Below are positions 32,511-42,238 of a stretch of 64,000 nt of DNA, one piece after another (the first letter of the stretch is position 1; each line of letters begins with the position of its first letter). The notes below the pieces were generated by a model. That model did not search any database and was not told where the DNA came from. It worked only from the letters and a program-made list of their open reading frames with translations. Position numbers and translations under genes: made by a program. This DNA is from CAZGAQ01 sp964523405 (GTDB lineage: Bacteria; Planctomycetota; Phycisphaerae; UBA1845; Fen-1342), in the NCBI GenBank assembly GCA_964523405.1, contig CAZGAQ010000004.1:1-64000 (forward strand), written 5' to 3'.

Positions 32511-33479
32511 CTACTCAATCCCCTGTCCCGCCAGCCAGCGCTCCGCGTCTAGCGCGGCCATGCAGCCGGTGCCGGCCGCCGTGATCGCCTGGCGGTACAC
32601 GTGGTCGGCCACGTCGCCGGCGGCGAAGATGCCCTCGATGCTCGTGTACGAGCTGCCCGGCCGCACGAGCTTGAGGTAGCCCTTGTCGTCCGTCTGCAGG
32701 ACGCCCTTGAACAGGTCGGTGTTCGGCGTGTGGCCGATGGCCAGGAACAGCCCGCGGCAGGCGAGCGTGGATTCTTCGCCGGTCTTCACGTTCTTGAGCC
32801 GCACGCCCTCGATCGACTTCGCGCCGAGCACGTCGGTGACGACGGAGTTCCACACCGGCGCCATCTTGCCTTCTTTGGTCAGCCGGAAGAAGCGGTCCTG
32901 CATCGCCTTGCTGGCGCGCAGCTCCTCGCGGCGGTGCACGATGTACACCTTCTTGGCGAACTTCGTGAGGTAGCTGCCTTCCTCGATGGCCGAGTCGCCG
33001 CCGCCGATGACGACCAGCTCCTGATTGCGGAACTGCGGGAGCGCCCCGTCGCAGACGGCACACGCGGACACGCCGCCGCCGCTCTTGGCCAGCCGCTGCT
33101 CGTTCGGCAAGTTGAGCCAGTTCGCCCGCGCGCCGGTCGCGATGATCACCGCATGCGCCTGGACCGTCTCGTCTGGCGTCTTGATCGTGAACGGGCGCTT
33201 GGAGAAATCGACCGCGGTCACGTCGTCGCGGATGAAGCGCGTGCCGAAGTGCTCGGCCTGGTCGCGCATGGACTTCATCAGCTCGGGGCCCATGATGCCC
33301 TTGGGGAAGCCGGGGTAGTTCTCGACTTCGGTCGTGAACATGAGCTGCCCGCCGGGGATCAACCCGCCGGCGTTGTAGCCCTCAATGCAGAGAGGCTTCA
33401 GGCTGGCTCGCGCTCCGTAGATCGCCGCCGTCAGCCCCGCCGGCCCCGATCCGATGATCACGAGCTTCTCAATGTTCAT
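32511..33479 (-). CDS. trxB: Thioredoxin-disulfide reductase
   Basis: This 322-residue flavoprotein transfers electrons from NADPH through FAD and a redox cysteine pair to thioredoxin in the cytoplasm. It has the N-terminal FAD motif GSGPAGLTAA (residues 10-19), the active site CAVC at C140-C143, an NADPH motif GGGDSAIEEGSYL and the C-terminal GIFAAGDVAD. Length and order match low-molecular-weight TrxB throughout. ATG 33479 follows GGGAG by five bases. The thioredoxin gene is not in the window. Confidence 0.97.
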   Translation of the reverse strand: MNIEKLVIIGSGPAGLTAAIYGARASLKPLCIEGYNAGGLIPGGQLMFTTEVENYPGFPKGIMGPELMKSMRDQAEHFGTRFIRDDVTAVDFSKRPFTIKTPDETVQAHAVIIATGARANWLNLPNEQRLAKSGGGVSACAVCDGALPQFRNQELVVIGGGDSAIEEGSYLTKFAKKVYIVHRREELRASKAMQDRFFRLTKEGKMAPVWNSVVTDVLGAKSIEGVRLKNVKTGEESTLACRGLFLAIGHTPNTDLFKGVLQTDDKGYLKLVRPGSSYTSIEGIFAAGDVADHVYRQAITAAGTGCMAALDAERWLAGQGIE

Positions 33480-33620
33480 GCTGTCTCCCGCATACAAGGA
33501 GTCCACCGCGACATCCGGGTCCGCGCGCCCGGAGCCGGATTGTAGCGCACTGATACACCGGCGTCCGGTCCGCAGCCGAACGCGGCGTCACTGGATATGG
33601 CGAGCGCCAGGCCGGAACGT

Positions 33621-34769
33621 CTAGCCCTGCGATTCCTTTTCCAGCATCTGCTCTTCGTAGCTCTTCTTGCCGAGCATGCCGGCGGCCGTCGTGCCGCGCA
33701 GCTTGTTGTCGACCTTCTGCTGGAATTCGCTGGGGTTCCGCGCCCGCTCGATGCACTCCTCGGCCGTCACGATCTCGGTGTCGTACAGCGACCAGAGGTG
33801 GTCATCCAGCAGCTGCATGCCGAACTTCTTGCCGGTCTGAATGGCCGAGTCGATGCGGTACGTCTTGTTCTCGCGGATCAGGTTGCTGATGGCCGGCGTG
33901 ATGACCAGGAACTCGTACGCCGCGACGCGGCCGCCCGTGCCCTTCTTCGGCAGCAGCGTCTGGCTCAGCACCGCCAGCAGGTTCGTCGAGAGCTGCACGC
34001 GAATCTGTTCCTGCTGGTTCACCGGGAACGCGTCGATGATACGGTTGATCGTGCCCTGCGCACCGGTCGTGTGCAGCGTCGCGAAGACCAAGTGGCCCGT
34101 TTCGGCCGCACGAATGGCCGCTTCCATCGTTTCCAGGTCGCGCATTTCACCGACCAGAATCACGTCCGGGTCCATACGCAGCGAACGTCGCAGGGCCTCG
34201 GCGAAACTCGGCACGTCTACGCCCACCTCGCGCTGCGTCACCACGCACCGCCCGTGCGCGTGGTAGTACTCGATCGGGTCTTCCACCGTGATGATGTGCC
34301 GGTCGCCCACCTGCTTATTGATGTAGTCGATCATCGTCGCCAGCGTCGTCGTCTTGCCCGAGCCCGTCGGCCCGGTGATGACGAACAGCCCGCGCGGCCG
34401 GCGGCAGAGCGCCTGCACGATCGGCGGCAGCCCGATCTCCGTGAAGGTCAGGATCTTCGACGGAATCAGCCGCAGCACCATCGAAATGTTGCCCTTCTGG
34501 CGGAACACCGACACACGGAAGCGACCCTTGTCGCCGAAGGCGAACCCGTAGTCCGTGCCGCCTTCCTCCTGCATTTCCTGCTGGTTGCGCTCGGGCGTGA
34601 CCGACTTCATCAGCGCCATCGTGTCTTCCGGCTCGAGCGACTTGGTCTCGAGCGCCCGCAGGGCCCCGTCCAACCGCAGCACCGGCGGCTTGCCCACGTG
34701 CAGGTGAATGTCCGACGCGCCGACGCGGATGCAGGTTTCCAGCAGACGGTCAATATGAACGGTAGCCAC
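33621..34769 (-). CDS. pilT: Type IV pilus retraction ATPase PilT
   Basis: This 382-residue hexameric ATPase drives pilus retraction. It has an N-terminal PAS-like part (ASDIHLHVGKPPVLRLDG), Walker A GPTGSGKTTT, the Asp box region IITVEDPIEYYHAHGR, Walker B DPDVILVGEMRDLETM and the His box HLVFATLHTTGA. The PilT-type AIRxxExGH sequence appears as AIRAAETGH. A C-terminal extension ends LGKKSYEEQMLEKESQG. The start is a GTG at 34769 with GAGGAT upstream. The pilB-type gene lies 51 bases upstream, so both are probably one transcript serving pilus motility or adhesion. Confidence 0.93.
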   Translation of the reverse strand: MATVHIDRLLETCIRVGASDIHLHVGKPPVLRLDGALRALETKSLEPEDTMALMKSVTPERNQQEMQEEGGTDYGFAFGDKGRFRVSVFRQKGNISMVLRLIPSKILTFTEIGLPPIVQALCRRPRGLFVITGPTGSGKTTTLATMIDYINKQVGDRHIITVEDPIEYYHAHGRCVVTQREVGVDVPSFAEALRRSLRMDPDVILVGEMRDLETMEAAIRAAETGHLVFATLHTTGAQGTINRIIDAFPVNQQEQIRVQLSTNLLAVLSQTLLPKKGTGGRVAAYEFLVITPAISNLIRENKTYRIDSAIQTGKKFGMQLLDDHLWSLYDTEIVTAEECIERARNPSEFQQKVDNKLRGTTAAGMLGKKSYEEQMLEKESQG

Positions 34770-34820
34770 GGTACATCCTCTTCCAAACAGGCCGCACTGG
34801 ACCGGTCGCTCCGGCCGGCA

Positions 34821-36545
34821 CTATTCTTCCGCCACGATGCCTTCCATCTGGGTAATACGTACCAGCTCCGCCGGGGTCGTAACGCCGCGGATGATCTTGA
34901 GCTGCCCGTCTTCCAGCAGCGTGCGCATCCCGCCCGCGATCGCCGCCCGCCGCAACTGGTTCGTCGGCGCGCGGTTGAAAGCCAGCTCGCGAATTTCGTT
35001 GTTCATCTCGAGCATCTCGAAGATGCCCTGCCGCCCGCGGTAGCCCGTGTTGCTGCAGCGGTTGCAGCCGCGCCCCCGGTAGATGTTGTGCCCTTCCAGC
35101 ATCTCGTCCGTCATGCCCAGCAGCTTCAGAATGAACCGGTCCGGCGACGGATCCACTTCCTTGCACTCTTTGCAGATCACACGCACCAGACGCTGCCCCA
35201 TCACCGCCTGAATCGATGACGCCACCAGGAATGGCTTGATCCCCATGTCGATCAAACGCGCGATTGCGCTCGGCGCATCGTTCGTGTGCAGCGTGCTGAA
35301 GACCAGGTGCCCCGTCAGGGCGGCCTGCACGGCGACCTCACCGACCTCGCGGTCACGAATCTCACCCACGAGAATGATGTTCGGCGCCTGCCGCAGCATG
35401 GCCCGCAGAATCCGGGCAAACGTCAGCCCGATTTCCTCCTTCACCTGGCACTGGTTCATCCCCGCGAAGTTGTACTCCACCGGGTCCTCGGCCGTGATGA
35501 TCTTCCGGTCCGGCCGGTTCAGCTCCTGGAGCGCCGCGTACAGCGTCGTCGTCTTGCCCGAACCGGTCGGCCCCGTCACCAGGAAGATGCCGTTGGGGGC
35601 GCGAATGATGCCCTGGAACCGCTCGTAACTGTCCTGTTCGAAACCCAGACCGGTGATACCGATCTTCACCGAGTCTGGCCGCAGAATACGCAGCACCATG
35701 CTCTCGCCGTGGTACGCCGGCAGCGAGCTGACGCGGAAGTCGATCTGGCTGGCGCCGACCTTCTTCTTGATACGCCCGTCCTGGGGCAGACGCTTCTCGG
35801 CGATGTCGATGCCGGAGATGATCTTGAGGCGGGCGATCACCGCGCCCTGCATGCTCTTGGGAATGTTGTCGCGCTCGATGCACACGCCGTCAATGCGATA
35901 GCGCACGCGGACGCGGTTGGCCATCGGCTCGACGTGAATGTCCGACGCCCGCATGCGGCAGGCCTCGTCAATCAGCAGGTTGATCAGCTTGATAACCGGG
36001 GCCTCTTCGTCCGCAGCCGCCAGGGCCTTCTTGTGCGCCTCCTGCTCGGTCGCCAGCAGGTTGGCGTCGCGATCGATCTCCTGGATCGCGTCATCCATGC
36101 TGTTGTCGAGGTTGCCGCCCAGGAAGTGGTCGATGAACCGCTGGATCTTGCTGCGCGGCGCCAAAGCGCATTCCAGCTCCATGTTCAGCAAAAAGCGCAG
36201 CTTGTCGAGCAGCTCCAGGTTCAGCGGGTCCGAGATGATGATCTTGAGCTTGTTCTCCTCCTTCTTCATGGGGAGAACCTTCTCGTCCTTGATGATCTTC
36301 TCGGGCACCAGGTTCAGGGCGGCCGGCACCTGCACGTTCTTGTCCAGGTCCACGTACTCCAGGTCAAACTGCGCCGCCAGCGCCTTGGTCACGTCCTCTT
36401 CGCTCGCCAGCTCCAGTTCAACCAGCGCCTCCCCCACACGCTTCCCGTGCTGCGTCGCGTACGCAATGGCGTCGTTGAGTGCCTCCGGCGTGATGATGTT
36501 CCAGCCGACGAGGATCTCGCCGAGCTTCTTGCGGCGTCGCGCCAT
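34821..36545 (-). CDS. pilB: Type IV pilus/type II secretion assembly ATPase PilB/GspE
   Basis: This 574-residue protein has an N-terminal MshEN-type domain (LGEILVGWNIITPEALNDAI to about residue 150), an N2 domain with RASDIHVEPMANRVRVRYRI, and a RecA-like ATPase: Walker A GPTGSGKTTT, Asp box ITAEDPVEYNFAGMNQCQVK, Walker B NIILVGEIRDRE and His box LVFSTLHTNDA. The zinc site is CKECKE and CNRCSN, as in extension ATPases. It powers assembly of pili or pseudopili, which fits the prepilin-like proteins in this genome. MshEN domains often bind cyclic di-GMP, so such control is possible. GAGGGA is six bases before the ATG. Confidence 0.93.
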   Translation of the reverse strand: MARRRKKLGEILVGWNIITPEALNDAIAYATQHGKRVGEALVELELASEEDVTKALAAQFDLEYVDLDKNVQVPAALNLVPEKIIKDEKVLPMKKEENKLKIIISDPLNLELLDKLRFLLNMELECALAPRSKIQRFIDHFLGGNLDNSMDDAIQEIDRDANLLATEQEAHKKALAAADEEAPVIKLINLLIDEACRMRASDIHVEPMANRVRVRYRIDGVCIERDNIPKSMQGAVIARLKIISGIDIAEKRLPQDGRIKKKVGASQIDFRVSSLPAYHGESMVLRILRPDSVKIGITGLGFEQDSYERFQGIIRAPNGIFLVTGPTGSGKTTTLYAALQELNRPDRKIITAEDPVEYNFAGMNQCQVKEEIGLTFARILRAMLRQAPNIILVGEIRDREVGEVAVQAALTGHLVFSTLHTNDAPSAIARLIDMGIKPFLVASSIQAVMGQRLVRVICKECKEVDPSPDRFILKLLGMTDEMLEGHNIYRGRGCNRCSNTGYRGRQGIFEMLEMNNEIRELAFNRAPTNQLRRAAIAGGMRTLLEDGQLKIIRGVTTPAELVRITQMEGIVAEE

Positions 36546-36978
36546 ACTGTGTCCCTCTGGGCACCGTCCGCGTCCGGCGGCCCTGCCACAACCGCCACCG
36601 GCCGTCCCCCAACCTCATTGTAGACAAAGTATTGTGGCGTGCACCCCGTCGAAACGCAAGGCTCGGCCCCCGCCGTCCCCGCCCCCGCCGACTGCGATCA
36701 CCCTCCGCCCACGTCCCGTAATCCGAGTTCCTGCACCCACTTGGACGCCACGCCACCCACCACCACCCCCCACCGCACCCTCTACGGCGCTCGGCCAACG
36801 ACACCAGGAGTCCCGGCCGCGCCGCACCGCCCTCCACAGCGCCCGCGCCCGCAGGCGAGCCGCGTCACCGTGCTGGCTCCCGGGTCCGCCCAAAGTTCCG
36901 CTTGCGAAACCACCCGGCTACGCACATAATCTCGGGTTCTATGCGATTCGCCTTGGCAACCCAGCCCCGGAGACCATA
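36546..36978. other. Divergent promoter region; no gene seen
   Basis: This 433-base space separates pilB from the zinc-ribbon gene. A minus-strand TACAAT (36617-36622) could be the -10 of pilB, with no good -35. The middle is proline-codon-like GC-rich sequence without a credible gene or ribosome site. Confidence 0.45.
36902..36930 (+). promoter_or_regulatory. Candidate sigma-70-type promoter
   Basis: TTGCGA (36902-36907) and CATAAT (36925-36930) are 17 bases apart, giving a start near 36937 and a 42-base leader to the zinc-ribbon gene at 36979. Confidence 0.5.
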
Positions 36979-37710
36979 ATGGGAGCAACGCTCGACGCCT
37001 TGCTCGCACTCCAAGACATCGAACTCCAAATCGTAGACATACGCCGCCAACTCACAGCCAAACAGCGCAGCGTCGCCCGGCAGGCCACCAAATTGCGCGC
37101 CGCCGAAGACGCCTTGGCACAAGGCCGCGCCGACCTGCGCAACACCCAGGTGGCCGCCGATGCCGCCGACCTCGAGCTGAAGTCCCGCGACGCCGGTGTC
37201 AACAAGCTGCGCGATAACCTCAACAGCGTCCGGACCAACAAAGAGTACGCGGCGATTCTGTCCCAACTAAACAACGAGAAGGCCGACCGCAGCCGCGTCG
37301 AGAGCCGGGCCCTCGAACTCATGAACGAGGTCGAGGCCAAGCGCAAGACCCTCGCCGACCTCGAAGCCGCCGTCCAGGAGGAGAACCGGCGCCTCACCAA
37401 CCTCACCGGCCAGCTCGACCGCGCCCAGTCCTCCTTCGCCGACCGCCTGAGCGCCCTGCAGAAGCAGCGCGACGAGGCCGCCGCCCAGGTCGACGCCAAG
37501 ACGCTCGACTTGTTCAACCGCATCTCCGAGCGCTATGAAGGCGAAGTGATGGCCCGCGTCGCCCAAATCCACCCGCGCCGCCAGGAATACACCTGCGAGG
37601 GCTGCAACATGTCCCTCACCGCCGAACGCGCCAACGCGCTCATGACCCGCGACGAGGTCCTCACTTGCGGTAGCTGCGGACGCATCCTGCACATCGACCG
37701 GCGCGGCTAA
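36979..37710 (+). CDS. Coiled-coil protein with C4-type zinc ribbon
   Basis: This 243-residue cytoplasmic protein consists of a long heptad-rich coiled coil (about residues 5-190, for example LRDNLNSVRTNKEYAAILSQ) and a C-terminal zinc ribbon (CEGCNMSLTAE, then CGSCGRIL). This is the widespread CT398-like family. Its role is unclear; association with RNA, secretion or flagellar factors has been suggested for homologues. GGAG lies six bases before the ATG at 36979. The RNase HI-like gene starts 13 bases after its stop, as in many bacteria, so the two form a conserved pair. Confidence 0.9.
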   Translation: MGATLDALLALQDIELQIVDIRRQLTAKQRSVARQATKLRAAEDALAQGRADLRNTQVAADAADLELKSRDAGVNKLRDNLNSVRTNKEYAAILSQLNNEKADRSRVESRALELMNEVEAKRKTLADLEAAVQEENRRLTNLTGQLDRAQSSFADRLSALQKQRDEAAAQVDAKTLDLFNRISERYEGEVMARVAQIHPRRQEYTCEGCNMSLTAERANALMTRDEVLTCGSCGRILHIDRRG

Positions 37711-37723
37711 GACGGAACCTCGC

Positions 37724-38575
37724 TTGGACTTGATCATCCACGTTGACGGGGGGGCACGCGGAAATCCGGGACCGGCCGGCGCCGGCGTCGTGATCCACGA
37801 CTCCGCCGGCAATCGCCTCTACGAAGCCGGGTTCTTCCTCGGTCACCAGACCAACAACGTCGCCGAGTACACGGCCCTCATTCGGGCCCTGCAACGCACG
37901 CAGCGCCTCGCCGCCAAGACCGTCACGATTCATTCCGACAGCGAGTTGCTCGTCCGCCAGATCACCGGCGCTTACCACGTGAAGGCCGCGGCCCTCATCC
38001 TGCTCCACCAGGAAGCACAGCTCCTGCTGCTCAAGACCCCGCGCTGGCACTTGCGCCACGTGCGCCGCGCCGAGAACGCCCGCGCCGACGAACTCGCCAA
38101 CCTCGCCATGGACCAGCGCCGCGACGTCGTCGTCTTCGACGCCGAACTGCAGGGCGCTACCGCAGCGGACGCACCCCCCACGGATGCGCCGTCCGCGACT
38201 ACCGAAGATGCAGCCAAGCCACCCGCGCGCCGTAAGTCCACCAAGAAGGCCGGCTCCAAAGACGCCCCGGCTGCGACACCGCACCCCGGCCCGCGCACCC
38301 CGGCCGTCCAAATCACCATGACCCAGCCACCCGCGGCCGACACTTGCCCCGTCGGCGGCAGTCATGAAACCACGTTCACGGTCGAAGGTGCGCTGCCCGC
38401 TGGGCTGTGCATCCACGCCGCGCATGCCATCCTGCCGACCTTGCTGGCCGTGCTCGGCACCGAGCCGCACGAATTCGCCGCCATCCCCACCCTGACCGTC
38501 CGCTGCGCCCGCCCCGGCTGTGGTGCGACATTCCAGATTTCGCCCCTCCGCGGCCCCAACGGCTCGTCACACTGA
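37724..38575 (+). CDS. RNase HI-like protein fused to a C-terminal cysteine-rich domain
   Basis: This 283-residue protein starts with an RNase HI fold that cuts the RNA strand of RNA-DNA hybrids. VDGGARGNPGP carries D8, NNVAEYTAL carries E48, IHSDSELLVRQ carries D72 and NARADELAN carries D122, so the four-carboxylate site is complete. A flexible K/P/A-rich linker (about 140-190) joins a second domain (TCPVGGSHETTFTVEGALPA, LCIHAAHAILPTLLAVLG) that resembles the small TIGR04076-type family. The fusion is unusual; the tail may guide substrate or bind a partner. The start is a TTG at 37724 with CGGAA upstream. No ATG is close. Confidence 0.82.
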   Translation: MDLIIHVDGGARGNPGPAGAGVVIHDSAGNRLYEAGFFLGHQTNNVAEYTALIRALQRTQRLAAKTVTIHSDSELLVRQITGAYHVKAAALILLHQEAQLLLLKTPRWHLRHVRRAENARADELANLAMDQRRDVVVFDAELQGATAADAPPTDAPSATTEDAAKPPARRKSTKKAGSKDAPAATPHPGPRTPAVQITMTQPPAADTCPVGGSHETTFTVEGALPAGLCIHAAHAILPTLLAVLGTEPHEFAAIPTLTVRCARPGCGATFQISPLRGPNGSSH

Positions 38576-38609
38576 CGCGTCGGCCCATCTCCGTGCTACC
38601 ATTAGGGTT

Positions 38610-39887
38610 ATGTCGCGTAACGGCAAAGTTATCGTCGCCATGTCCGGAGGAGTCGACTCTTCCGTCGCCGCCTGCCGCCTGAAGGAGCAGGGCTACGACT
38701 GCATTGGTGTCTTCATGTGGATCGGCACCGGCGACGAAACCGCCCCGCCTGACCCGAATGCCGCGGACAACCCCGCGGCGCCGGCCACAGCCGCGACCGA
38801 CTCCAGCCTGCCCCTCGCCGACGAACCGCTCCCACGACTCAAGAAGGGCTGCTGCTCCCGCGGCGACGCCTGCGACGCCCGCGCCGTCGCCGCCAAGCTC
38901 GGCATCCCCTTCTACTCCGTCAACTTCCGCGCCGAGTTCGGCCGCATCATCGACTACTTCGTCGACGAGTACGCCCGGGCCCGCACCCCCAACCCCTGCG
39001 TCGTCTGCAACACGCAACTCAAGTTCGGCCGCCTCCTGCAGTACGCCGACATGGTCGGTGCCGAGTACGTCGCCACCGGCCATTACGCCCGCATCGTCAA
39101 CCGCGCCGGCCGCCCGCACCTGGCCCGCGCCCTGAACCGCGCCAAGGACCAGTCGTACGTCCTGTTCGGCATCGCCCGCGACCGTCTCGCCCGCTGCCTC
39201 TTCCCGGTCGGCGACCTGCCGGACAAGGCCGAAGTGCGGCGGATCGCGCAGGATCTGGGCCTGCGCGTCCACGCCAAGCCCGACAGCCAGGAAATCTGCT
39301 TCGTCCCCAACAACGACTACAAGGAGCTGGTCGCCGCGCGCCGCCCGCAGACCCAGCGCCCCGGCGACGTGCTCGACTCTCAGGGTCGTGTGGTCGGGCG
39401 GCACGAGGGCATCGTGAACTACACCATCGGCCAGCGCCGCGGCCTGGGCATCGCGGCCGGCAGCCCCATCTACGTGACGCGGCTCGATGCCCAGACCAAC
39501 ACGGTCACCGTCGGCCCGCGCGCGGAATTGCTGAGCCGCGGCCTCGTCGCCGAGCAGGTGAACTGGCTCTCCGACCCGCCGCCGCCAGGCACCTGGACCC
39601 CGGCTGCGATCCAGATCCGGTACCAGCACACGCCGACGGCGGGGGAGGTGCGGTGGGGCACTGCAGTCAGTGATGCAGACTCAATTGAGGGGCCGCAAAT
39701 CGCAGGCCCGACCGACGCGGAGACAGCCGCAATGGCAGCCAGCCGGGACACTGTGGCCGCAACTGCCAGGGTGAATGTGCGCCTGCATGACCCCCAGCCG
39801 GCCGTAACGCCGGGTCAGGCCACCGTCTTCTACGACGGCGACGTCGTGCTGGGCGGCGGCTGGATCGCCCGGGCGATGGGGGGGTAG
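38610..39887 (+). CDS. mnmA: tRNA-specific 2-thiouridylase MnmA
   Basis: This 425-residue enzyme activates U34 of tRNA Lys, Glu and Gln with ATP and adds sulfur. It has the PP-loop SGGVDSSV at residues 10-17, the catalytic cysteine motif NPCVVCN, the ATGHYARI loop and the second cysteine region SQEICFVPN, followed by the beta-barrel C-terminal domains. It contains two insertions relative to E. coli: an acidic, alanine-rich one after GVFMWIGTGDE (about residues 37-75) and one near DADSIEGPQIAGPTDAETAA in the C-terminal domain. ATG 38610 is used because it starts four residues before the conserved core. Confidence 0.95.
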   Translation: MSRNGKVIVAMSGGVDSSVAACRLKEQGYDCIGVFMWIGTGDETAPPDPNAADNPAAPATAATDSSLPLADEPLPRLKKGCCSRGDACDARAVAAKLGIPFYSVNFRAEFGRIIDYFVDEYARARTPNPCVVCNTQLKFGRLLQYADMVGAEYVATGHYARIVNRAGRPHLARALNRAKDQSYVLFGIARDRLARCLFPVGDLPDKAEVRRIAQDLGLRVHAKPDSQEICFVPNNDYKELVAARRPQTQRPGDVLDSQGRVVGRHEGIVNYTIGQRRGLGIAAGSPIYVTRLDAQTNTVTVGPRAELLSRGLVAEQVNWLSDPPPPGTWTPAAIQIRYQHTPTAGEVRWGTAVSDADSIEGPQIAGPTDAETAAMAASRDTVAATARVNVRLHDPQPAVTPGQATVFYDGDVVLGGGWIARAMGG

Positions 39888-40066
39888 GGATCATGGGAAC
39901 GAGCGAGAACGTAGGGCCGGTTGCGACTCGCCCAAGGACTCTCCGTCGCGCCGCCTAAGCTCACGACCGCGACACGGCGGTGTGCCCGCCGCAAACCCCG
40001 GCACGATTGAGCGACCGCGCAGGCCATGCTATAAGACACGCGCACCACTGGGTGTCGAGGCTGCCC

Positions 40067-42238
40067 ATGCCACGTCGCAACCGCACCAGTTCCACCCGCC
40101 CTCCGGTACCGCCCCCGGCGACCGCCTGCACGCCCGCCCCGCCGGCCGCACCCGCACACAGCTCCGCGGAACAACTCGGCTACCTGCGCACGATCGATGC
40201 GTGGGAACGCGACGAAGGCGTGCCCGCCCCGCTCGGCGCCACCTGGGTCGCCGGCGAGGAGGCCTGGAACTTCGCGCTCTACTCCCGCCACGCCAGCGGC
40301 GTCACCCTGCTCCTGTACGACGCCGACGACCTCGTGCGGCCCACCCACACCGTCCCGCTCGATCCCCTCCGCAACAAGTCGGGCCGTGTCTGGCACTGCT
40401 TCGTCCCCCGCGCCGCCGCCCCCACCGCGTGCTACTACGCCTATCGCGTGGCTGGCCCGCACAATCCCGCTCAGGGACACCAGTACGACGACCAGAAAAT
40501 CCTCTTCGACCCCTTCGCGCGGGCGATCTTCCTCCCGCCGGAGTACTCGCGGGCCGCCGCCTGCAGTCCGGCACCCAACGACGGGCGCGCCGTGCTCAGC
40601 GTGTTGCCCGGCCCCGGTTCGGCCCAACCCTCCACCGGCGCGGCGCCCGCGCCGCGCCACACGCACGATGCGATCATCTACGAGTTGCACGTCAAGGGCT
40701 TCACCGCCCGTGCCAATTCCGGCGTCCCCGCACCCCAGCGCGGCACGTTCCTCGGCATCATCGCGAAGCTCCCCTACCTGCAGGAACTCGGCGTGACCAT
40801 CCTCGAGCTCCTGCCCGTCCAGCAGTTCGACCCGCAGGAAGGCAGCTACTGGGGCTACATGCCGCTGCACTTCTTCGCCCCGCACCAGGGCTACGCCCTC
40901 CACGACGCCGTCGCCGAGTTCCACGCCCTCGTCGCAGCCTGCCACGCCGCCGGCATCGAGGTCTGGCTCGACGTAGTCTACAACCATACCTCCGAGGGCG
41001 GCGCGGGTGGCCCCACCTACGCCCTGCGCGGCATCGACAACCGCAGCTACTACCTCCTCGATATGGCCACCGGCCAGTACCGCAACGACAGCGGCTGCGG
41101 CAACACCACCCGCTGCGCCCACCCCATCATGCGCGCCCTCGTCGTCCGCAGCCTGCGCCACTGGGCCCAGGACATGCACGTCGACGGCTTCCGCTTCGAC
41201 CTCGCCTCCGTCTTCGCCCGCGACGGCAACGGCCAGCTCAACACCGACGAATCCCCGCTCATCAGCGAAATCAGCTCCCTCGCTTCCCACTGCGACGTCC
41301 AACTCGTCGCCGAAGCCTGGGATATCAGCACGTCCCTCCTCGGCCGCAGCTTCCCCGGACTCTCCTGGCGCCAATGGAACGGCCGCTTCCGCGACGACGT
41401 CCGCGCCTTCGTCCGCGGCGCACCGGGGCAGATCGGCACCCTGATGTCCCGCTTGTACGGCAGCGCCGACATGTTCCCCGACGCCCCCGGCGACGCGTAC
41501 CGCCCCTGGCAGAGCGTCAACTTCGTCACCGCCCACGACGGCTTCTGCCTCTACGACCTCGTCTCCTATGACCGCAAACACAACGAGGCCAACGGCCACC
41601 ACAACCGCGACGGCACCGACGACAACGGAAGCTGGAACTGCGGCTGGGAAGGCGACACCGGTGCGCCCCGCGACGTCCTCGCCCTGCGCCGCCGCCAGGT
41701 GAAGAACTTCTTCTGCCTGCTCATGCTCGCCAACGGCACGCCATTGTTCTGCGCCGGCGACGAGTTCCTGCGCACGCAGCACGGCAACAACAACCCGTAC
41801 AACCAGGACAACGAAACCACCTGGCTCGACTGGAGCAAGCTCAAGTCCAATCGCGACATCTTCCGCTTCTTCCAGCGCATGATCGCCTTCCGCAAGGCCC
41901 GCCGCGCCATCGCCCGCAGCCGCTACTGGCGCGACGACGTCCGCTGGTACGGCCCCGCCGGCCCGGTCGACTGGAGCCCGGCCTCACACCAGCTCGCCTA
42001 TCGCCTGCGCGGCAGCGCTTTCGGCGAAAGCGACCTCTACGTCATGATCAACGCCTACTGGGAGCCGTGTACGTTCGCCATCCAGGAGGGCGAGCGCGGC
42101 CACTGGCGCCGGGTCATCGATACCTTCCGGCCCAGCCCCGAAGACATCGTCGACCCCGGTGACCAGCCGCTGCACGCCGCCCAATCCTACGACGTCGGCC
42201 CGCGCTCCATCGTCGTGTTGGTCGGCCCCAAACCCTAG
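40067..42238 (+). CDS. glgX: Glycogen debranching enzyme GlgX (GH13 isoamylase type)
   Basis: This 723-residue enzyme hydrolyses alpha-1,6 branches of glycogen. Residues about 40-180 form the CBM48 domain (GATWVAGEEAWNFALYSRHA). The catalytic barrel shows YELHVKGFTARANSGV, VWLDVVYNHTSEG, the nucleophile region VDGFRFDLAS, the acid LVAEAWD and the third carboxylate FVTAHDGFCLYDL. NEANGHHNRDGTDDNGSWNC and TPLFCAGDEFLRTQHGNNNP are classic GlgX/isoamylase blocks. A proline/threonine-rich leader of 30 residues precedes the fold; the ATG at 40067 follows CGAGG. No other glycogen gene is adjacent. Confidence 0.93.
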   Translation: MPRRNRTSSTRPPVPPPATACTPAPPAAPAHSSAEQLGYLRTIDAWERDEGVPAPLGATWVAGEEAWNFALYSRHASGVTLLLYDADDLVRPTHTVPLDPLRNKSGRVWHCFVPRAAAPTACYYAYRVAGPHNPAQGHQYDDQKILFDPFARAIFLPPEYSRAAACSPAPNDGRAVLSVLPGPGSAQPSTGAAPAPRHTHDAIIYELHVKGFTARANSGVPAPQRGTFLGIIAKLPYLQELGVTILELLPVQQFDPQEGSYWGYMPLHFFAPHQGYALHDAVAEFHALVAACHAAGIEVWLDVVYNHTSEGGAGGPTYALRGIDNRSYYLLDMATGQYRNDSGCGNTTRCAHPIMRALVVRSLRHWAQDMHVDGFRFDLASVFARDGNGQLNTDESPLISEISSLASHCDVQLVAEAWDISTSLLGRSFPGLSWRQWNGRFRDDVRAFVRGAPGQIGTLMSRLYGSADMFPDAPGDAYRPWQSVNFVTAHDGFCLYDLVSYDRKHNEANGHHNRDGTDDNGSWNCGWEGDTGAPRDVLALRRRQVKNFFCLLMLANGTPLFCAGDEFLRTQHGNNNPYNQDNETTWLDWSKLKSNRDIFRFFQRMIAFRKARRAIARSRYWRDDVRWYGPAGPVDWSPASHQLAYRLRGSAFGESDLYVMINAYWEPCTFAIQEGERGHWRRVIDTFRPSPEDIVDPGDQPLHAAQSYDVGPRSIVVLVGPKP

